Shown: positions 8,946 to 18,126 of the stretch, piece after piece | Layout of the letters: each line of letters starts with the position of its first letter | How positions within the stretch are numbered: position 1 is the first letter of the stretch | NCBI RefSeq assembly: GCF_027622855.1 | Contig: NZ_JAPZVR010000003.1 | Coordinates: 335,148 to 399,147 of the forward strand | Source: Glycomyces algeriensis | GTDB taxonomy: Bacteria; Actinomycetota; Actinomycetes; Mycobacteriales; Micromonosporaceae | Direction of reading: 5' to 3' | Length of the DNA: 64,000 nt | Position numbers and translations under genes: made by a program | Notes under the pieces: generated by a model | Database searches by the model: none | What the model saw: only the letters and a program-made list of their open reading frames with translations | Told to the model about the DNA's origin: nothing

Positions 8946-8965
8946 TACGCACTTCAAGGTGCCTA
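8946..8965. promoter_or_regulatory. Imperfect palindrome, candidate HxlR operator
   Basis: TACGCACTT and AGGTGCCTA flank two bases and are complementary at seven of nine positions. The site lies in the divergent control region between the HxlR gene and the aldo/keto reductase gene. Confidence 0.4.
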
Positions 8966-9048
8966 CTTCCCAAGAGAAAGCTACCTCCCGATACTGGTGC
9001 AGGGCGCCACGGGGCGCCACCACGATCGAACGATGAGAGGCAGCGCGA

Positions 9049-9921
9049 ATGAACACCGCTTCAACCCCCCTTCCCGGCGGCACCTGGAACCTGGGAGACC
9101 TGCCGGTGACCCGCTTCGGCTACGGCGCGATGCAGCTGGCAGGACCGGGCGTGATGGGTCCGCCCGCCGACCAGGACGAGGCGCTCGCCGTGCTCCGCGA
9201 GGCCGTCGAGTTGGGCATCACCCACATCGACACCAGCGACGCCTACGGGCCCCGGATCACCAACCAGCTGATCCACAAGGCCCTGCACCCCTACCCCGAC
9301 GCGCTCCGCATCGTCACAAAAGTGGGCGCGACCCGCGACGCACAGGGCGCGTGGCCACCGGCTCGGCGCCCTGAGGACCTGCGTCGCGCCGTGCGGGACA
9401 ACCTCGAATCGCTCGGCGTGGACGCGCTCGACGTGGTGAACCTCCGCCTCGGCGATGCCACAGGACCGCAACCCGAGCCGCTGGCCGAAGCCTTCGGGAC
9501 GCTCGTCGAGCTCCAACGCGAGGGCCTCATCCGCCATCTCGGGGTGAGCAACGCGACGGCGCAGCAGGTGGCCGAGGCGCAGGCGATCGCGCCGATCGTG
9601 TGCGTGCAGAACATGTACAACCTCGCGCACCGCTACGACGACGACCTGATCGACAGGCTTGCGGCGCAAGGCATCGCCTATGTGCCGTTCTTCCCTCTGG
9701 GCGGTTTCAGCCCGCTCCAGTCGTCAGCGCTCTCCGCGGTGGCGGCCCGCCTGGAAGCCACGCCCATGGCGGTCGCGCTGGCCTGGCTGCTGCAGCGATC
9801 GGCGAACATCCTCTTGATCCCGGGCACCTCGTCGGTCGCGCACTTGCGGCAGAACGCCGCCGGGGCAGGGCTCGCGCTTTCCAGCGAGGATCTCGCCGAA
9901 CTGGATCAGATCGGCCGCTAG
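9049..9921 (+). CDS. Aldo/keto reductase
   Basis: This 290-residue NADPH-dependent oxidoreductase reduces aldehydes or ketones. The AKR barrel shows GYGAMQLAG at the first strand, HIDTSDAYG with the catalytic Asp and Tyr, and IVTKVG with the catalytic Lys; the usual His position reads VVNLRLGD, as in several actinobacterial AKRs. The C-terminal cofactor loop reads LLIPGTSSVAHLRQN. Divergent transcription from an HxlR regulator suggests induction by reactive electrophiles. The following FMN reductase gene is on the same strand. Confidence 0.9.
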   Translation: MNTASTPLPGGTWNLGDLPVTRFGYGAMQLAGPGVMGPPADQDEALAVLREAVELGITHIDTSDAYGPRITNQLIHKALHPYPDALRIVTKVGATRDAQGAWPPARRPEDLRRAVRDNLESLGVDALDVVNLRLGDATGPQPEPLAEAFGTLVELQREGLIRHLGVSNATAQQVAEAQAIAPIVCVQNMYNLAHRYDDDLIDRLAAQGIAYVPFFPLGGFSPLQSSALSAVAARLEATPMAVALAWLLQRSANILLIPGTSSVAHLRQNAAGAGLALSSEDLAELDQIGR

Positions 9922-10045
9922 ATGTCGCGGAGCCAGTAGCTGACGATGGCGGCATGGACGTGGCGTCGTAGCCGACGGCGAGTCTGTATCGGGTCGCGCC
10001 AGCGCGGTGCTGTTTGAGGCGGGCTCCGGCGCGATTCATGCCGCT
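9918..10045 (-). pseudogene. Remnant of an IS5-family transposase 3' end
   Basis: One minus-strand frame reads ARLKQHRAGATRYRLAVGYD and another continues to AAIVSYWLRDI and a stop. Together they resemble the last ~45 residues of IS5-family DDE transposases (RLKQxRxxATRYDKxAxxYxAxxxxAAxxxWL). At least one frameshift separates the parts and nothing upstream is recognisable. The remaining sequence to 10222 holds no gene that I can see. Confidence 0.4.
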
Positions 10046-10222
10046 TTCCGCTGGTCTCGAAGTACCCGGGCGCATCGCCGCCAAGGGTAGGTCTGCCATC
10101 GTCAGCGAACTGCGATTGACCGGCACTTTCACCAACCGCCGGTAATCGCAGCGGTTCTCCACGACAATCGATCTCGGCGTCGACGGGCCCGTCGACGCCC
10201 GGATCGAAGTACCGGAGACACC

Positions 10223-10822
10223 ATGACCTACCAGATCGGCTACCTCGTCGGCAGCCTCGCCACGGGCTCGATCAACCGCACGCTGTCGAAGGCGCTCATC
10301 GCTTCGGCGCCCGACGACCTCGAGTTCACCGAGATCCCCATCGGCAATCTTCCGCTCTACAGCTGGGACTACGACGCCGACTTCCCACCGGAGGGCAGGC
10401 AGTTCAAGGAGGGCATCGAGTCCTCGGACGGACTGCTGTTCGTCTCCCCGGAGTACAACCGGTCGATCCCCGGGGCGCTGAAGAACGCCATCGACTGGGG
10501 CTCGCGTCCGTGGGGTCAGAACTCCTTCGCCCGCAAACCCACCGGCATCATCGGCGCCTCGCCGGGCGGCGTCGGAACGGCGGTGATGCAGTCGTCGATG
10601 CGCAGTGTGCTGAGCTTCCTCGACGCGCCCCAGCTCAACGCCCCCGAGGCGTACATCACCTACACGCCAGAAGACTTCGGCGAGAACGGGTCGGTGACGA
10701 ACGAGAGCACCGCCAAATTCCTGCGCCACTACATGGAGGAGTACTGCGCCTTCGTCCAACGGGTCCTGGCCGCCAACGCCCCCGGCCACATCGGCGACAG
10801 CGACCCCGCCTCGACCAAATAG
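10223..10822 (+). CDS. NADPH-dependent FMN reductase / flavodoxin-like quinone reductase
   Basis: This 199-residue flavodoxin-fold enzyme carries the FMN phosphate loop VGSLATGSINRTL at residues 9-21, the second FMN contact SPEYNRSIPGALKNAIDW and GIIGASPGGVGTAVMQ. Relatives transfer electrons from NAD(P)H through FMN to quinones, chromate or azo compounds. It follows the aldo/keto reductase on the same strand after 300 bases, so a shared role in electrophile or quinone detoxification is possible, but co-transcription is not shown. Confidence 0.87.
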   Translation: MTYQIGYLVGSLATGSINRTLSKALIASAPDDLEFTEIPIGNLPLYSWDYDADFPPEGRQFKEGIESSDGLLFVSPEYNRSIPGALKNAIDWGSRPWGQNSFARKPTGIIGASPGGVGTAVMQSSMRSVLSFLDAPQLNAPEAYITYTPEDFGENGSVTNESTAKFLRHYMEEYCAFVQRVLAANAPGHIGDSDPASTK

Positions 10823-10864
10823 GCCCGTTCCCTGCAGTTCGGTTTCAGCGGCGAGGGCTTGGAG

Positions 10865-12550
10865 TCAGGTGACGAGTTCCTTGTAGGCCTTGGCGATGTC
10901 GAGGGCCTCGATCGTGGTCATCTCCGCTGTGCTCGGTGTGCCTGTGTCGCCGTAGTCGCCAAGGAGCCGGAGGTCGCGCTGAGCGGTGGCTTTATGGCAG
11001 AGCTCGCGGGCGAACCGGCCGTTGCCGAGCGCGTCGATCTGCCCCGAGTTCACGGCGGTCGCGCATTCGGCATGCAGAGCACGCTCGGCGTCGGCCGAGA
11101 GCGTCTCGCCTGCGGCGGTCAGGATCGAGGTGCCGATGGCGGTGAGTTCTTCGGCCGAGTACGACGGGAACTCGATCACTGTGGAGAAGCGCGATTTCAG
11201 ACCCGGGTTGGTGGCAAGCAGTTCGAGGATCTCGTCGGTGTAGCCGGCCAGGACGATGACGAGTCGGTCTCTCCGGTTCTCGGCCGCCGTCAGGATTTCC
11301 TGCATCGCCTCATCACCGAAGGCGTCAGCGTCGCCGTCGTAGCCCTGGTTGGCCAGCGAGTACGCCTCGTCGATGAACAGGACGCCGCCGGTGGCCTCCT
11401 CGATCGTCTCGCGGGTCTTCAGCGCGGTGGACCCCAGGTACTGGCCCACGAGGTCGCCGCGCTGGGTCTCCACGACTCTGCCGTGCTCGAGCAGACCCAA
11501 CCCTGCGAGGATCTCGCCCATGATGCGGGCGACCGTGGTCTTCCCGGTTCCGGGAGGTCCGGTGAACACGAAGTGCTGCGGCCGACTCGAGTGCTGCAGT
11601 CCGCGTTGCTGCTTCAGGGCCGCCATGCGGAACTGGGCTTTGAGGATGTTGATCTGGTCCTTGACCGGTTGGAGTCCGATCATGGCGTCCAGTTTCCGTC
11701 CGGCGTCGGCGAGCTGTTTCGCGCGGTCGTCCTCCCCCTGCTTGTTTCCGGAGAGCGTCCTCAGCGGCGACCTGGCGGTCGACTGCGTCGTCCCGGCCGG
11801 GCGAGCGGCCTTGGCGCGCTCGGCGAACACTTCGTGGTCGGGGGCGAGCCGGTAGGCGCGCTGGAATGCACGGGTCGCCTGGTCATCCTCCCCCAGGGCT
11901 TCCAGCGCCGCGCCCCGGATGAAGAAGACGTGGGCGTCGTAGACGGGATTGCTGATGGCCGTCGGCAGGTCCTTGGTGGCGTTCAGTGCCTCATGATGCG
12001 TCTTGAGCTGCACAAGGGACGCGGCGACGTAGAACTGGGCCTCGTCGTTGAGTGATGCGTCCTTGATGCCGTGCGGCTCGCTGAGCACGTCTTCCCACTC
12101 GCCTTTCTCGAAGGAGCAGCGGGTCCGCAGCAACCTGACCCTGTCGTCTCGGTCGTGGTCCTGGCTGTCGGCAGTGGCCAGCGCTTCGACGGCGCGTTCG
12201 AGCTTTCCGGAGTCGATCAGCCCGGCCACGTACGCCAGCCAGGCGTCGTAGGCATTGCTGAGGGGGTGGCTGACGAACATCCCGATCTTGAAGGACGACT
12301 TGAGGGTGAGTCCCGTGGCATTTCGCAACCTGCCCAGGCTGGCCCGGTGTTCGAGCATGCCGAGCACCGCTTCGTCCAGTTGCTCCTGCCCGCAGGCGTG
12401 GACGCCGAGCCAGGCGTCCGCGGCGCGGGGATCGTATTCGAGGACGTGCTCGAAGCAGTCCGACGCACGCACGAGATCGCCTCTGCCCAGGAGCGCTACC
12501 CCGCGTGACCAGACTTCCAGGACTGATGCGTCCGCCGTTGAAAGGGACAT
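10865..12550 (-). CDS. EccA-like CbxX/CfxQ-type AAA+ ATPase
   Basis: With the ATG at 12550 (GGAG five bases upstream) the protein has 561 residues. The first ~280 are TPR-like helices (WLGVHACGQEQLDEAV, AWLAYVAGLIDSGKLERAVEAL), as in the EccA component of ESX type VII secretion. The AAA+ domain has Walker A GPPGTGKTT near residue 328, a CbxX-type sensor region, Walker B GGVLFIDEAYSLA, and RFSTVIEFPSY. EccA proteins are cytosolic chaperone-like ATPases for ESX substrates. No eccB-E, esx or PE/PPE gene lies nearby, so its partner is elsewhere or it is an independent CbxX protein. Confidence 0.82.
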   Translation of the reverse strand: MSLSTADASVLEVWSRGVALLGRGDLVRASDCFEHVLEYDPRAADAWLGVHACGQEQLDEAVLGMLEHRASLGRLRNATGLTLKSSFKIGMFVSHPLSNAYDAWLAYVAGLIDSGKLERAVEALATADSQDHDRDDRVRLLRTRCSFEKGEWEDVLSEPHGIKDASLNDEAQFYVAASLVQLKTHHEALNATKDLPTAISNPVYDAHVFFIRGAALEALGEDDQATRAFQRAYRLAPDHEVFAERAKAARPAGTTQSTARSPLRTLSGNKQGEDDRAKQLADAGRKLDAMIGLQPVKDQINILKAQFRMAALKQQRGLQHSSRPQHFVFTGPPGTGKTTVARIMGEILAGLGLLEHGRVVETQRGDLVGQYLGSTALKTRETIEEATGGVLFIDEAYSLANQGYDGDADAFGDEAMQEILTAAENRRDRLVIVLAGYTDEILELLATNPGLKSRFSTVIEFPSYSAEELTAIGTSILTAAGETLSADAERALHAECATAVNSGQIDALGNGRFARELCHKATAQRDLRLLGDYGDTGTPSTAEMTTIEALDIAKAYKELVT

Positions 12551-12593
12551 GTCCACTCCGGATTGAGAAGGGGTGCAATCGGTCGGCTGGACC

Positions 12594-13103
12594 TTATCGA
12601 TCGCACCATCGTTTTGAGTCCTGTTGGGACAGGAAGACGGTGATGAGGATCGAGGGGACGATCCCGGGAAGGCTGACCATGAGGCTGGTGGGATCCAGCC
12701 CGTTCGACGTCGTCGTCTCCATGCCGGAGTCGGTGGCGACGGTCCTGGTGACTGGGCCGATGAGCGCGGTGGTCCAGAACCATGCCAGCACCGTGAAGGC
12801 CAGGCCGGTCGCTTCGAGGACGATGGCGCCGATCCTCGCGCTGCGGCGGCGGCGCTTGATCCTGACGGCGAACACGCCCCGCAGCGCACTCCAGAGGATC
12901 AATGCCGCTGCGATCACGCCGATCGCGGTGCCGAGCCCGGGCTGCAGGCCGTCGTCGGTCCACGCCTCCACCAGGTAGCCGAATACCGGGAAGGAGAGGC
13001 TGCCGCAGGCGCCGATGCCGAGCATGACCCACAGGAGCACCACGGCCGCAGTGGTCGTCTTGGGTGCGCGTTCCGGCATGAACGGGGGCGGCGGGTAGGT
13101 CAC
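12594..13103 (-). CDS. Four-helix membrane protein, unknown function
   Basis: I chose the GTG at 13103 because GGAG lies about six bases upstream; this gives 169 residues starting MTYPPPPFMPER. The Pro-rich N-terminus is followed by four membrane helices (AAVVLLWVMLGIGACGSL, LGTAIGVIAAALILWSAL, IGAIVLEATGLAFTVLAW, SLPGIVPSILITVFLS). Pro-rich cytosolic tails of this kind are common in actinobacterial DUF4190-like proteins. It ends 43 bases upstream of the EccA-like gene on the same strand, so the two may be an operon. Confidence 0.65.
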   Translation of the reverse strand: MTYPPPPFMPERAPKTTTAAVVLLWVMLGIGACGSLSFPVFGYLVEAWTDDGLQPGLGTAIGVIAAALILWSALRGVFAVRIKRRRRSARIGAIVLEATGLAFTVLAWFWTTALIGPVTRTVATDSGMETTTSNGLDPTSLMVSLPGIVPSILITVFLSQQDSKRWCDR

Positions 13104-13376
13104 GGGTCTCCAACGGGTCAAGGCAGTGTCATTCTGCGGCAAAGATGCTCGCGCTGCTGGCCCGCCGCTTGGGCCATTCTGCCAACAAGGAGCGCGATAT
13201 TCGAGGCGGAAGACCGGCGGGAGACCGGCAGGAAGACCTTGGGCGGTGGAGCCGACCGACTTCACCAGCCTCCTCCGCGCTGCAAGGCGCGACCGCGAAC
13301 CCGACTTCTCGACGGGCCTGGGCGTAGTACTCTCGGCCCGCATTCACTCCACCCCACAGCATCGAATGGAACCGAG

Positions 13377-13796
13377 ATGCATCCCGGCCCCCAGCAGTCC
13401 CGGATCGCGGTAAGACGGCGCCCGGTCTTCCCCTTGATCGTGGTCGGATGCGCCCTGCTCATGATGGCCGGGGGCGCCACCCTGACGTTCGTCCTGGACA
13501 ACGTGGGCGGGATAGGGTTCCTGTTCCTGGGGGCCTTCCAAATCGTCCTCGGCGCCCTCGAATTCGTGAAGCCGTACCTCGCCTACGACCCCGCGAACAA
13601 CGAACTCCGCATGCTCGACGTCTTCGGCGTCAAGGACCGCGTCTACGGCGGACCGGTCGGCGAACGCGTGTACTTCAACGGCCGCGACCTGGTCCGTGCC
13701 CTCCCCAACGGCGACCAGAAAGCGGTGAAGACCTGGCCGGGCCGCAAAGCCGACATGGCCCGCGTGATCGCGGCACTCCCCCAGTACCCGATCTGA
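13377..13796 (+). CDS. Small membrane protein, unknown function
   Basis: From the ATG at 13377 the protein has 139 residues. Two close membrane helices (PLIVVGCALLMMAGGATLTF and GIGFLFLGAFQIVLGALEF) are followed by a soluble tail of about 70 residues (LAYDPANNELRMLDVFGVKD) that resembles a small PH-like beta fold. The ribosome-binding site is weak. It is divergent from the Pro-rich membrane protein gene. I cannot name a family. Confidence 0.6.
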   Translation: MHPGPQQSRIAVRRRPVFPLIVVGCALLMMAGGATLTFVLDNVGGIGFLFLGAFQIVLGALEFVKPYLAYDPANNELRMLDVFGVKDRVYGGPVGERVYFNGRDLVRALPNGDQKAVKTWPGRKADMARVIAALPQYPI

Positions 13797-14220
13797 CCTG
13801 AGGTTCGACCTCAGCCTTCCCGCTGATCATCCGCCATCAAGCCGGAACAGCACGTCATGGAAGAAAGCGCCTTGCTCTCAGGCCGTGGCGCGCATCGTCG
13901 TCCGATGGGAACTCGAGCCGCCGAGACGTTCCCCCGCATGCGGGTGCTGCTGTGGCCCGGGTCCTCCAGGGGCCGGCGGCGCCCCGGTTGGCGACCGGAC
14001 ACCCCACTCCCTGATCGACGAGCGCAACGGATGACCACCGAATCCCGAGCACTCCGCTGCACCGGCGCTCTCCACCGCCGCTGGCGCAGCGGACGTCCGA
14101 CTTCCCCGTTGCGCTTCTCATGTGAGGTGCTTCACGTCAGCGAGCCGTCAGGAATCCGGGGCCTGTCCGGTTCAAGTTGCGAACAGCCCGATACCCACTG
14201 ATGCAGAAGGGAACACAGAC
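13797..14220. other. 424-base intergenic region without a recognisable gene
   Basis: Open frames here are short, have no ribosome-binding sites and no recognisable domains. The only signal is AGAAGGGAA just before 14221, which is the ribosome-binding site of the next gene. Confidence 0.6.
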
Positions 14221-15051
14221 ATGAGCAAGGTCTGGTTCATCACCGGTTCCTCCCGCGGCCTGGGCCGCCAGTTCGTGGAGGCCGCCCTGTCTCGCGGCGA
14301 CAAGGTCGCCGCCACGGCACGAAGCACCGTCGGCTTCGACGACCTCGTCGCGACCTACGGTGACGCTGTCCTGCCGCTCGTCATGGACGTGACCGACCGG
14401 TCCGCGGTGTTCGCGGCGGTCGAACACACCATCGGCCACTTCGGACGGATTGACGTCGTCGTCAACAACGCCGGCTACGCCCAGATCGGCGCCGTCGAGG
14501 AACTCACTGAAGCCGAACTGCGAAACCAGATGGAGACCAACCTCTTCGGCGCCGTCTGGGTCGTCCAAGCCGTTCTCCCGCACCTGCGGGAGCAGCGCGG
14601 AGGGCGCATCTTCCAGCTCTCCTCCGCCGCCGGGCTCATCGCGGTCCCGCTCGGCGGTGCCTACAGCGCCTCGAAATGGGCCTTGGAGGGTCTGAACGAG
14701 GCCCTCGCCGGAGAGGTCGCCGAGTTCGGCGTCAAGGTCACCATCATCGAGCCCGGCGGATTCGCCACCCGCAAGGGCGAGAACCCCGACCCGCTCAACA
14801 ACGGCTTCATGGCCGAGAAGCTCCCGGTCTATGACGGCCTTCGCGAACGCCTGGCCGGGTTCGCGGGCAAGCAGCCCGCCGGCGACCCGGCCGCCGCCGC
14901 CCGGGTCCTCCTCGAGCTCGCCGACCACGACGACCCGCCCGTGCGGATCCTGTTCGGCACCGGCTTCTACCCGATGATCCAGCAGGCCTACGACAACCGC
15001 CGCAAAAACTGGGACGAGTGGCAGGACCTCTCCACCGCCGCGCAGGGCTGA
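14221..15051 (+). CDS. Short-chain dehydrogenase/reductase
   Basis: The ATG at 14221 is preceded by AAGGGA and gives 276 residues. The Rossmann cofactor loop reads TGSSRGLGRQF (residues 8-18), followed by NNAGYAQIG, the catalytic Ser in QLSSAAGL, and YSASK with the catalytic Tyr and Lys. The absence of an acidic residue after strand two and the ARST sequence suggest NADP preference. The C-terminus VRILFGTGFYPMIQQAYDNR is typical of classical SDRs of the oxidoreductase group often found next to SnoaL-like genes, as here. The substrate is unknown. Confidence 0.9.
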   Translation: MSKVWFITGSSRGLGRQFVEAALSRGDKVAATARSTVGFDDLVATYGDAVLPLVMDVTDRSAVFAAVEHTIGHFGRIDVVVNNAGYAQIGAVEELTEAELRNQMETNLFGAVWVVQAVLPHLREQRGGRIFQLSSAAGLIAVPLGGAYSASKWALEGLNEALAGEVAEFGVKVTIIEPGGFATRKGENPDPLNNGFMAEKLPVYDGLRERLAGFAGKQPAGDPAAAARVLLELADHDDPPVRILFGTGFYPMIQQAYDNRRKNWDEWQDLSTAAQG

Positions 15052-15263
15052 GTGGCCGGCCGCCCCGGCGGCGAGGCGATAGCCGGCAGCACAGGGCCGG
15101 GGCACATCACCGCGGGCCTGGCCCTGTGCTTTATCAACCTCGGCAAGCGCATCACCGTTCAACAGCCGACAAATGCGACTGCAGCGCGACCCGCGCGCTG
15201 CGATCGAAATCCCGACGACCATCCGCGGAACCCGCGGCGAGAACTACGAAAGCAGTCACAACC

Positions 15264-15695
15264 ATGAACGCACCGAATGCAGCCGCGATCGCCGGGAAGA
15301 TCGATGCGATAGTCGAGGCACTCCGCGCCAAGGACCTCGACCGCCTGGCAGCGATCTACGCGCCGGACGTCGTCTCCTTCGACGTCGAGCCGCCCCTGCA
15401 ACACGTCGGCCTCCCCGCGAAACTGCAGAACTGGGAGAAGGTCTTCACCGTCTTCAAGGACCTGGACTACGAGATCCGCGACCTGCGGGTCACCGCCGGC
15501 GAGGACGTGGCGTTCGCCCACGGCTTCGGCAGACTCAGCGGCACCCTGGTGAACGGCACGGCGACGAGCGGCATGTGGGTCCGCGCCACCTTCTGCCTCG
15601 AGCAGACCGACGGCGACTGGCGCATCGTCCACGACCAGGTCTCCGTGCCGTTCGACGTCGCCAGCGGCAAGGGCGTGGCCGACCTGGAGCCATGA
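15264..15695 (+). CDS. SnoaL-like (NTF2 fold) protein
   Basis: The ATG at 15264 gives 143 residues with an NTF2-like cone fold: helix AIVEALRAKDLDRLAAIYAPDVVSFD, then WEKVFTVFKDLDYEIRD and strands ending DWRIVHDQVSVPFDV. This is the SnoaL-like/DUF4440 group, which includes small isomerases and ketosteroid-binding proteins. It follows the SDR by 212 bases on the same strand. No catalytic residue can be assigned with confidence. Confidence 0.82.
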   Translation: MNAPNAAAIAGKIDAIVEALRAKDLDRLAAIYAPDVVSFDVEPPLQHVGLPAKLQNWEKVFTVFKDLDYEIRDLRVTAGEDVAFAHGFGRLSGTLVNGTATSGMWVRATFCLEQTDGDWRIVHDQVSVPFDVASGKGVADLEP

Positions 15696-16163
15696 CGGGT
15701 CCGCGAGAATCTATTGTGGACGCAGCTGGATCGCGTCGCGCAAGTCCGGGGCTTGCCAGTGCGCCAAGGCTTTTCGCGATTCGGACCGTGCGCATCTGGA
15801 CACGGAGGGCAGGGGCTGGCGGCTGGACTGCGACCCGGACCAGGTGGGGCCGCCGCTCGCTGGTCGTGGTCGCGCACCTCGACGAAGGCGCGCTGGCAGT
15901 GGCTTGAACGGGGCGCTGACGTGCGATGCTGCCGCCAGCGGCATCCTTTCCTGCCGGAGTCCCGCCGGTGTCCCGCCTTGTATGTCATTCAACCCGCTGG
16001 AAAAATTGCCTAGTTGTCGGATCAAGTCGGCATCGCTTACGGCCGGCAGGCCGAGGCGAGGTACCGCCGCAAGCAGGACGCTCGCCGGGCTCGCCGTTTC
16101 TCCGGAAGGCGTCAAGCACGCCAGAAGACTGCAATCCTCACCCAGCGAATGAAAGGCCCCATT
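15696..16163. other. Region of about 470 bases without a supported gene
   Basis: Frames are open on both strands, as expected at this GC content, but none has a ribosome-binding site, a recognisable domain or a plausible amino acid composition. The AAAGG at 16152-16156 belongs to the next gene. Confidence 0.5.
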
Positions 16164-16811
16164 GTGCCCAGCCGAAAACTAGCGGCCCTGCCCTTTGTCC
16201 TCGCCCTCGTCGGACTCGCGGCGTGCACTGCCGAAGCCGGACCCACGGTTTCCGGCGGAGAACTCGCCGACCTGGCCGCGGACGCCCTGGAGGAGCAGAC
16301 CGGATCGCGTCCCGACCTCGACTGCGGCGACGACGACTCGATCATCGTCAGTGAAGGCAAGGAGGTCGACTGCGTGGCGACCTCCACTGAGACCGGCGCC
16401 GAATACGACGCCACCATCACCTTCACCAGCGTCGAAGGCAGGGACTACGAGATCAGCGTGGAAGTGGCCTCCGAGCCCAACAACGCCCCCAGCGAGGCCC
16501 CGACCTCTGATCCCGCCGAGGCCGAAACCTCGGCACCGGCCGCCGACGCGAACAGCATCGTGGTTCCCGCCCCAGACTTCGCCGCGGCGGTCGCGGACGC
16601 GGTGGCGGCCGAATGGGGGGAGGGCAACGACATCGACTGCGGCGACGCCGCCACGAGGACCCTGTATGAGGGTGCGATCCACTCCTGCGTGCTGATCGAC
16701 GTCTCAACAGACGCGGAGTACGCCATCACCATCACGGTCACCAGCATCGACGTCGAGGCCGGCACCTTCAACTTCGAAGCCGTGGTGGATGAGACCCCGT
16801 TGAACCGTTAG
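16164..16811 (+). CDS. Lipoprotein with two DUF4333-like domains
   Basis: I prefer the GTG at 16164 (AAAGG eight bases upstream) over the ATG at 16149, giving 215 residues. The N-terminus MPSRKLAALPFVLALVGLAAC is a lipoprotein signal with lipobox LAAC. Two similar domains follow, each with a helix and a DCG-D motif (LEEQTGSRPDLDCGDDDSI and AAEWGEGNDIDCGDAATRT) and a second Cys about 18 residues on (VDCVATS, HSCVLID), likely disulphide-bonded. A Ser/Ala/Pro/Glu linker joins them. DUF4333 domains occur in actinobacterial cell-surface proteins of unknown function. Confidence 0.82.
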   Translation: MPSRKLAALPFVLALVGLAACTAEAGPTVSGGELADLAADALEEQTGSRPDLDCGDDDSIIVSEGKEVDCVATSTETGAEYDATITFTSVEGRDYEISVEVASEPNNAPSEAPTSDPAEAETSAPAADANSIVVPAPDFAAAVADAVAAEWGEGNDIDCGDAATRTLYEGAIHSCVLIDVSTDAEYAITITVTSIDVEAGTFNFEAVVDETPLNR

Positions 16812-16928
16812 GACCGCGCGCCGCCGGGCCGCGGTCTTCCCCGACCAGTTCCGGGCCGTCATCGCCAAAGGCCTCCTCGACGAGCCCGAGGAGGACACCG
16901 AGTCCTAGCCCCGTCGAATAGCGCTGCA

Positions 16929-16960
16929 GCGGCCCCGGCGAAACCACCGCCGGGGGCCGC
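16929..16960. terminator. GC-rich hairpin terminator
   Basis: A 12-13 bp stem with one bulged C (16929-16940 with about 16947-16960, loop AAACCA) lies about 120 bases after the lipoprotein gene. The rest of the 16812-17173 gap shows no gene. Confidence 0.5.
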
Positions 16961-17173
16961 ACTCATCCCCCTTGGACTTTCGATAGCGTCGACCTAGTCT
17001 CGGTGAAAACGGGAGCCCATGGCGGCGAACGCCAGGGCTGCGTCTGTACGACCAAATCGAGATCCAATGCCAAGAACCGATCGAATGACGTTGTGCCAGA
17101 ACCGAAGCAGTGTCGATCTGCGGTTCGTTCCGCGACACGATGAGTGGTGGACACGCGTTGATACGATCGGCCG

Positions 17174-17986
17174 ATGTCCACCTATAAACCTCGTACCGGT
17201 CAACCGAAGACCATTCGAGCATGGATCGCAGAGAATTACAGTGTCCCAGCGAGAATCGTCGCTGTGCTCGGTACGATCGCCAGCGCCTGGGGGCTTGCCG
17301 TCGCGGTGGGCGACACGGAGGGCGAGAATCCGATCGCCTGGTTGATGTTCGCGGGCCCCGCCTTGGCGGGCGCGTTCCCGACGCTCGAGCTGGCTTGGCG
17401 CCGGGACCATGACCTTTCGATGTCGACGGTGAAGTCGCGCTGGTTCATCTTCCCGCTCTTCGGTGCGCTCGGTGCCATTGTCGCCATGGTCGTCACCGAG
17501 ATCGTCATGCGCGTCTCGGGCGCCGTCGCCGCCGCGCAGGCCCGGGACCCGTACCACTACTGGTTCGCCGAGGACGGCCCGCCGTTCCCGTCGTTCATGT
17601 TCGGCATCCTGGGTTATGTCGCCGGACTACTGCTCGCCCTGGCGTTCTTCGTCGTGGTCCTGTGGCCGCTGCAGATCCTCCTGCGTCCCCGCCAGGCGTT
17701 GGAGGAGAACATGATGGACGCCTCCGAGTCGAATTTCCGGCGCAACCGGGCGGCCCTGCTCATGATGCCGCTCATCGTGATCAACGCCTTCGTCATCGCC
17801 ATCGCGATCACGGCCGACATCGGCTGGCTCGCGCTGCTTTCCGTCCTGCTCGAGGTCGCGATGGTCGTCATCACGATGTTCCTCCAGCGGGCCGACAAGA
17901 AGCGCCGTGCGCAAGCCGGTCTCTCCACGGGCGTCGAGCTCGGCCACAAGAAGCCTGCTCGCCCTGAGCGGCGAAAACTGTACTGA
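17174..17986 (+). CDS. Polytopic membrane protein, unknown function
   Basis: This 270-residue protein has about six membrane helices (ARIVAVLGTIASAWGLAVAV, AWLMFAGPALAGAFPTLE, FPLFGALGAIVAMVVTEIV, MFGILGYVAGLLLALAFFVV, LLMMPLIVINAFVIAIAI, LALLSVLLEVAMVVITMFL) and a basic C-terminal tail (QRADKKRRAQ, KKPARPERRK). No catalytic motif or known family is visible. Its neighbours on the same strand are unrelated. Confidence 0.7.
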   Translation: MSTYKPRTGQPKTIRAWIAENYSVPARIVAVLGTIASAWGLAVAVGDTEGENPIAWLMFAGPALAGAFPTLELAWRRDHDLSMSTVKSRWFIFPLFGALGAIVAMVVTEIVMRVSGAVAAAQARDPYHYWFAEDGPPFPSFMFGILGYVAGLLLALAFFVVVLWPLQILLRPRQALEENMMDASESNFRRNRAALLMMPLIVINAFVIAIAITADIGWLALLSVLLEVAMVVITMFLQRADKKRRAQAGLSTGVELGHKKPARPERRKLY

Positions 17987-18126
17987 TGATGGAATTTGGT
18001 GCGGCTGGTCAGCACCTCGAGTTCGACACCGGCTTGAACGCGCTCATCAGGGGCGGCCTCTGTCCTTGAGCCGACCGAGATCGCCAGGTCACGCCGCACA
18101 CCGCCGCAGCGACCTAGGGTGGACGC

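Noticed and set aside
9707-10789. Long minus-strand open frame across the AKR/FMN reductase gap
   Set aside because: Mostly antisense to two certain genes; only a short transposase-like piece near 9918-10045 is meaningful.
10865-13103. A complete ESX type VII secretion locus
   Set aside because: Only an EccA-like ATPase is present; no eccB, eccC, eccD, mycosin or WXG100 gene is found.
15711-16115. Minus-strand open frame of 134 codons
   Set aside because: No ribosome-binding site, no domain, and Arg/Ser/Pro-rich composition typical of random frames at this GC content.
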